Shown piece after piece: positions 6,617-9,859 of a stretch of 9,859 bases of DNA (position 1 is its first letter; each line of letters starts with the position of its first letter). Origin of the DNA: JBECKR01 sp040235415 (lineage in GTDB: Bacteria; Acidobacteriota; Polarisedimenticolia; Polarisedimenticolales; Polarisedimenticolaceae); the NCBI GenBank assembly GCA_040235415.1, contig JBECKR010000130.1, positions 1 to 9,859 on the forward strand, written 5' to 3'. Both the position numbers and the translations under genes were made by a program. The notes beneath the pieces were generated by a model, which had not been told where the DNA came from, searched no databases, and saw only the letters and a list, made by a program, of their open reading frames with translations.

Positions 6617-7702
6617 ATGGACGGATCGCTCACCGCCGTCGCCATGAGCGGCGGCGTCGACAGCTCGGTCGCCGCCGGCCTGCTCGCGCGCGAGGGCCGC
6701 CGGCTCGTCGGATTCTCGATGCAGCTCGTGGACCGTCTCGCGGGCGAGACCGAGCGCTACGGTCGGTGCTGCTCTCCCGACGACTTCCGCGACGCCCGCC
6801 GGGTCGCCGACGGCGCCGGCTTCGCGCACTACGTCGTCGACATGGAGGACGATTTCCGCCGCACCGTCCTCGAGCCGTTCGCTCGGGACTACGCCCGCGG
6901 CCGCACGCCGTCGCCGTGCGTGCGCTGCAACACCTTCATGAAGTTCGGCGCGCTGCTGTCTCGTGCCCGGGCGGTCGGCGCCGAGGTCGTCGCGACCGGG
7001 CACTACGCCGTGCTGGAGCCGGACCGGAGGAGCGGCCGGACCCTCCTGCGACGCGCCGCCGACCGCGACAAGGACCAGTCCTACTTCCTGTTCGATCTCT
7101 CCGAGGAGCAGCGCCGGCGGGCGCTGTTCCCGCTCGGACGGCTCTCGAAGCGCGAGGTCCGCGACCTCGCCCGCGAGCTCGGGCTGGGCGTCGCGGACAA
7201 GCCGGAGTCGATGGACCTGTGCTTCGTTCCACGCGGCGGGGACTACCGCGCGTTCCTCGAGCGCGGCGCGCCGGGCGACGTCGTCGACCGCGAGGGGCGG
7301 GTGCTGGGCAGGCACGACGGCGTCGAACGGTTCACCGTCGGCCAGCGCCGCGGCCTCGGGGTCGCCTCGCGGTCCGGGCCGCTGTACGTCATCGGCCTCG
7401 AGCCGGCCGCGAGGCGCGTCGTCGTCGGCTCGAGCGACGCGCTCCTCGCCGACCTCTGCACGCTCGAGCGCACGCGGTTCATCCCGTTCGAGCGCCCCGG
7501 CGGCCCGATCCGCGCGAGCGTGCGGATCCGGTCGACGCACGGCGGCGCCGACGCGACCGTCGAGGATCTCGGGCACGGGCGCGCCCGCGTGCGGTTCGAC
7601 GCCCCGCAGCGCGCGCTCGCCCCGGGCCAAGCGGCGGTGTTCTACGACGGCGACCTGGTCCTGGGGGGCGGCTGGATCGCGGCGGTCGGTGAGGCCGCAT
7701 GA
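6617..7702 (+). CDS. mnmA: tRNA-specific 2-thiouridylase MnmA
   Basis: MnmA uses ATP to adenylate U34 in the anticodons of tRNA-Lys, -Glu and -Gln and replaces the 2-oxygen with sulfur, improving decoding of A/G-ending codons. The product is 361 residues, normal for the family. The PP-loop SGGVDSSVA (11-19) binds ATP. CCSPDDFRDARRVAD (51-65) is a typical segment. PSPCVRCNTFMKFG (99-111) carries catalytic Cys104 (aligning with E. coli Cys102), with an additional Cys101. TGHYA (127-131) and KDQSYFLF (152-159) follow. ESMDLCFVP (197-205) carries Cys202 (aligning with Cys199), the persulfide residue. FTVGQRRGLG (239-248) starts the central domain, and a C-terminal beta-barrel follows from about 285. 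ATG 6617 is chosen because it places AVAMSGGVDS at the usual position. No clear ribosome-binding site precedes it, so translation probably depends on coupling with the desulfurase 10 bases upstream; an in-frame TTG at 6581 is a weaker alternative. Confidence 0.96.
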   Translation: MDGSLTAVAMSGGVDSSVAAGLLAREGRRLVGFSMQLVDRLAGETERYGRCCSPDDFRDARRVADGAGFAHYVVDMEDDFRRTVLEPFARDYARGRTPSPCVRCNTFMKFGALLSRARAVGAEVVATGHYAVLEPDRRSGRTLLRRAADRDKDQSYFLFDLSEEQRRRALFPLGRLSKREVRDLARELGLGVADKPESMDLCFVPRGGDYRAFLERGAPGDVVDREGRVLGRHDGVERFTVGQRRGLGVASRSGPLYVIGLEPAARRVVVGSSDALLADLCTLERTRFIPFERPGGPIRASVRIRSTHGGADATVEDLGHGRARVRFDAPQRALAPGQAAVFYDGDLVLGGGWIAAVGEAA

Positions 7703-7723
7703 GGACGCGGCGGAGACGGACGC

Positions 7724-7754
7724 CGGTTCCTTGACCCCCGTCGCCGGGGAACCG
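7724..7754. repeat. Perfect 7-base inverted repeat spanning the symporter promoter
   Basis: CGGTTCC (7724-7730) and GGAACCG (7748-7754) are exact reverse complements separated by 17 bases. The left arm abuts the -35 box, and the right arm abuts the -10 box. Within the spacer, CCCCG (7736-7740) and CGGGG (7745-7749) can form a smaller competing hairpin. The arms fit an operator with half-sites about 24 bases apart centre to centre. The same sequence could instead act as a weak mnmA terminator hairpin, although no T-run follows. No regulator gene is visible in the window. Confidence 0.45.
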
Positions 7755-7760
7755 TACACT
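7731..7760 (+). promoter_or_regulatory. Sigma70-like promoter for the symporter gene
   Basis: TTGACC (7731-7736, 5 of 6 matches to TTGACA) and TACACT (7755-7760, 4 of 6 matches to TATAAT, including the key T, A and final T) are spaced by 18 bases. Transcription would start near 7767, giving a leader of about 35 bases with a GGGAGGGG ribosome-binding site just before the ATG. It lies in the 99-base gap after mnmA, so the symporter and the following gene likely form a separate transcription unit. Confidence 0.6.
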
Positions 7761-7801
7761 TCCGCGCTCGATGCGAGCGGCCGCGGATCGCGGGAGGGGC
7801 G

Positions 7802-9133
7802 ATGCAGAACGATCGAGGACAGTGGGGCTCGACGACGGGGTTCATCCTGGCGGCGGCGGGCTCGGCCATCGGCCTCGGGAACATCTGGCGGTTCCCCTAC
7901 ATCACGGGCCAGAGCGGCGGCGCGGCGTTCGTCGTCGTGTACCTGCTGTGCGTCGTGCTGGTGTGCGTGCCGTACCTGTTCGCCGAGCTCGTGCTCGGGA
8001 GGTTCTCGCACCGCAACCCGGTCGGCGCGATCGCCGCGATCCGTCCGAGGTCGACGTGGCGGCTCGTCGGGGGGCTCGGCGTCCTCACCGGCGTGTGCAT
8101 CCTGAGCTACTACGCCGTGATCGCGGGCTGGACGCTCGGCTACATCGTCAAGGGCATCGCGTTCCCGGCGATGGCGTTCGAGACGTTCATCGCGACTCCG
8201 GCCTACGTCATCCCGCTGTTCGCCGCCTTCCTGCTGCTCACGATGCTGGTCGTCGGGGGAGGCGTCGAGCACGGCATCGAGCGCTCCGCCAAGATCCTGA
8301 TGCCGGTGCTCCTGGTCCTGATGCTGCTCGTCATCGCGCGCAGCCTGACCCTCGACGGGGCGTCGGCGGGACTCGAGTTCTACCTCAAGCCGGACTTCTC
8401 GAAGGTCGACGGCTCCGTCGTGCTGGCGGCGCTGGGGCAGGCGTTCTTCTCGCTGTCGCTCGGCATGGGCGCCATGGTGACCTACGGCTCGTACCTCCCG
8501 AAGAGCTCCGACCTCAGGCTGTGCGGCCTCTCGGTCGCGGCGTTCGACACGCTCATCGCGCTCCTCGCGGGGTTCATGATCTTCCCGGCGATCTTCGCGA
8601 TGGGGAAGTCGCCGGACCAGGGTCCGGCGCTCGTGTTCCACACCCTCCCGGACATCTTCGCGGAGATGCCGCTCGGGGGGCTCGTCTCGATCGTCTTCTT
8701 CGTGCTGCTCGCGATCGCCGCGCTGACCTCGACGGTGTCTCTGCTCGAGGTCGTCGTGAGCTACTTCGTGGACGAGCGCGGCTGGTCGAGAAAGCGCGCG
8801 GTCTGGACGATCGGGGCATTCACCTTCGTCCTGGGGCTGCCCGCGGTCCTGAGCGAGGGCGCGGTCGACGCGCTGTCGACCATGACCTTCCTGGGCGCCT
8901 CCTCGTTCCTCGGCATCATGGACTTCCTGTGGGGCAACCTCTCGCTCGCGCTCGGCGGCCTGCTGCTGTCGGTGTTCGTCGGCTGGGTGTGGGGAACGCG
9001 CGAAGCGGGCGAGGAGTTCCGCACCGGAAGCAAGATGGGCTCGGGCGGCGTCGCGCTGTGGGCGCTCTTCGTGAAGTTCGTCTGCCCGGTCGTCATCCTG
9101 ATCGTCCTGCTCAACGTCTTCGGCGTCCTCTGA
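7802..9133 (+). CDS. Sodium-dependent amino acid symporter, NSS family (MhsT/Tyt1-like, 11 helices)
   Basis: This is a neurotransmitter:sodium symporter family inner-membrane protein, predicted to import an amino acid with Na+. The 443 residues give about 11 helices and end just after helix 11, like MhsT and Tyt1 rather than 12-helix LeuT. Helix 1 has AAGSAIGLGNIWRFPY (18-33): Ala22, Asn27 and Arg30 coincide with LeuT Na+-site and gate residues. Helix 3 has SYYAVIAGW with Tyr104 matching LeuT Tyr108. The unwound part of helix 6 is FFSLSLGMGAMVTYGSY (215-231); Met222 replaces LeuT Phe259, as I recall for MhsT, which favours bulky hydrophobic or aromatic substrates. Asp249 in helix 7 fits the acidic residue that makes bacterial members chloride-independent. 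Helix 8 AALTSTVSLLE supplies Ala306, Thr309 and Ser310 for the second Na+ site. A strong GGGAGGGG precedes the ATG. The exact substrate is inferred. A secreted-protein gene follows after 22 bases. Confidence 0.95.
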   Translation: MQNDRGQWGSTTGFILAAAGSAIGLGNIWRFPYITGQSGGAAFVVVYLLCVVLVCVPYLFAELVLGRFSHRNPVGAIAAIRPRSTWRLVGGLGVLTGVCILSYYAVIAGWTLGYIVKGIAFPAMAFETFIATPAYVIPLFAAFLLLTMLVVGGGVEHGIERSAKILMPVLLVLMLLVIARSLTLDGASAGLEFYLKPDFSKVDGSVVLAALGQAFFSLSLGMGAMVTYGSYLPKSSDLRLCGLSVAAFDTLIALLAGFMIFPAIFAMGKSPDQGPALVFHTLPDIFAEMPLGGLVSIVFFVLLAIAALTSTVSLLEVVVSYFVDERGWSRKRAVWTIGAFTFVLGLPAVLSEGAVDALSTMTFLGASSFLGIMDFLWGNLSLALGGLLLSVFVGWVWGTREAGEEFRTGSKMGSGGVALWALFVKFVCPVVILIVLLNVFGVL

Positions 9134-9145
9134 CGGGGCCGGCCC

Positions 9146-9150
9146 GGAGG
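9146..9150 (+). promoter_or_regulatory. Ribosome-binding site of the last gene
   Basis: A full GGAGG core stands 5 bases before the ATG at 9156. It is the main evidence for the start of the truncated final gene and for translation from the same mRNA as the symporter. Just upstream, GGGCCGGCCC (9136-9145) is palindromic but too short and T-run-less to be a terminator. Confidence 0.7.
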
Positions 9151-9155
9151 CTCCC

Positions 9156-9859
9156 ATGACCGAACGGATCGGGACCCGTCGCTCGGCGTTCGCCGCCGGC
9201 GCGCTCGTCTCGATCCTCGCGACGACTCCGGCGTGCATGCCTCCGGGGCTGGCCCCGGCGCGTCCTCTCGACAGCGGAAAGCCCCGCCAGGGGCAGCTCT
9301 CGCCGCGCCGCGACCACGTCGACTTCCGCCTCGAGCTCCCCGCCGACGTCGTCCGCCTGCGGCTCGACCTCGGCACGACCGGCGACGACGACCTCGACCT
9401 CGACCTGTACCGCGGATCGCCCCCGGCCGGCGGCGAGCGCCGCGACCCGTTCGACCACGCCCACGAGCCGGGTGGCCGCGAGCGGCTGGAGCTCAGCGCC
9501 GAGAACGGACTGACGGGCGGAAGCTGGACCGTGCGCGTCTCCTCGCGCGACGAACGCACGCGAGCGATCGCGTTCGAGGTCAGCGCGACGTGGCGGGTCG
9601 CCGAGCCCCGTGCGGTCGAGACGGGGCACTGGGTCGACCTCCCGATGACGGTCGAGGACGGCAAGCTCGCGAACCTGTACTTCGACGTCCCGCCCGACGC
9701 GACCTCGCTCCACGTCCGCATCGGCGTCGCCGACGGCGACTACGACCTGCGCCTCGCGGACTCGGGGCCGATCGACACCGCCGGCACCGGGGCGGGCTTC
9801 TCCGCCGAGACGGCGCGCGACCTCGAGAGCCTCGACGTCACGCGCTCCGAAGGTCTGCA
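9156..9859 (+). CDS. Secreted protein with tandem PPC-like beta-sandwich units, 3' end beyond window
   Basis: I read 234 codons from ATG to the right edge with no stop. The N-terminus is an export signal: TRRSAF, then the hydrophobic AAGALVSILATT, then a small-residue region around Cys27. TPAC is a poor lipobox, so either signal peptidase I cleavage or atypical lipidation is possible; the two arginines loosely resemble a Tat motif but lack the strict spacing. Residues about 45-145 resemble a bacterial pre-peptidase C-terminal (PPC) fold: FRLELPADVVRLRLDL, the acidic DDDLDLDLYRGSPP (77-90), then ERLELSAENGLTGGSWTVRV. A second unit repeats this: LYFDVPPDATSLHVRIGVAD then GDYDLRL (174-200). PPC domains are usually attached to secreted proteases or surface proteins, but no catalytic domain is visible in the part present. 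The spacing of 22 bases after the symporter suggests co-transcription. The family assignment is by pattern only. Confidence 0.72.
   Translation, partial: MTERIGTRRSAFAAGALVSILATTPACMPPGLAPARPLDSGKPRQGQLSPRRDHVDFRLELPADVVRLRLDLGTTGDDDLDLDLYRGSPPAGGERRDPFDHAHEPGGRERLELSAENGLTGGSWTVRVSSRDERTRAIAFEVSATWRVAEPRAVETGHWVDLPMTVEDGKLANLYFDVPPDATSLHVRIGVADGDYDLRLADSGPIDTAGTGAGFSAETARDLESLDVTRSEGL

Noticed and set aside
9136..9145. GGGCCGGCCC palindrome after the symporter stop as a terminator
   Set aside because: The stem would have almost no loop and no T-run follows; it runs straight into a strong ribosome-binding site.
6299..9721. 1140-codon open frame on minus, opposite the desulfurase, mnmA and the symporter
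   Set aside because: The plus-strand genes have complete, recognisable protein families. The antisense frame gives low-complexity Arg/Ala/Glu-rich sequence and no domain, as expected for stop-poor DNA of very high GC.

Overview
The window is very GC-rich bacterial DNA (about 70% G+C by eye), with dense, tightly spaced housekeeping genes. The gene content (ileS-lspA-lgt-rluD on one strand, a cysteine desulfurase-mnmA pair on the other, and an MhsT/LeuT-type symporter) fits a Gram-negative, high-GC lineage such as Acidobacteriota, Myxococcota/Desulfobacterota relatives or a similar uncultured phylum. This placement is inference; there is no rRNA or other marker here to settle it. I saw no mobile element, CRISPR array, tRNA or rRNA gene.

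Left half (1-5344, minus strand): an apparent four-gene operon read right to left, ileS (isoleucyl-tRNA synthetase), lspA (signal peptidase II), lgt (prolipoprotein diacylglyceryl transferase) and an RluD-type pseudouridine synthase that runs off the left edge. ileS/lspA and lgt/rluD each overlap by 4 bases (ATGA and GTGA junctions). lspA and lgt are separated by 51 bases containing a GC-rich hairpin. Lgt and LspA are the first two enzymes of lipoprotein maturation; IleS and RluD serve translation.

Middle (5345-7702): a 62-base divergent intergenic region appears to hold back-to-back promoters. It is followed on the plus strand by a NifS/IscS-type cysteine desulfurase and, 10 bases later, mnmA, the tRNA U34 2-thiolase. 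The pairing suggests that the desulfurase feeds sulfur directly to MnmA, as described for Bacillus subtilis YrvO-MnmA.

Right end (7703-9859, plus strand): a 99-base gap carries a convincing sigma70-like promoter whose -35 box lies inside the loop of a perfect 7-base inverted repeat. It precedes an 11-helix neurotransmitter:sodium symporter family transporter. Only 22 bases further on, with a strong ribosome-binding site, begins a secreted protein with two tandem beta-sandwich (PPC-like) units, cut off by the right edge.

I did not find a clearly unprecedented system. The best leads are the symporter/secreted-protein pair with its possible operator, the shared divergent promoter, and departures from textbook active-site motifs in IleS and Lgt.
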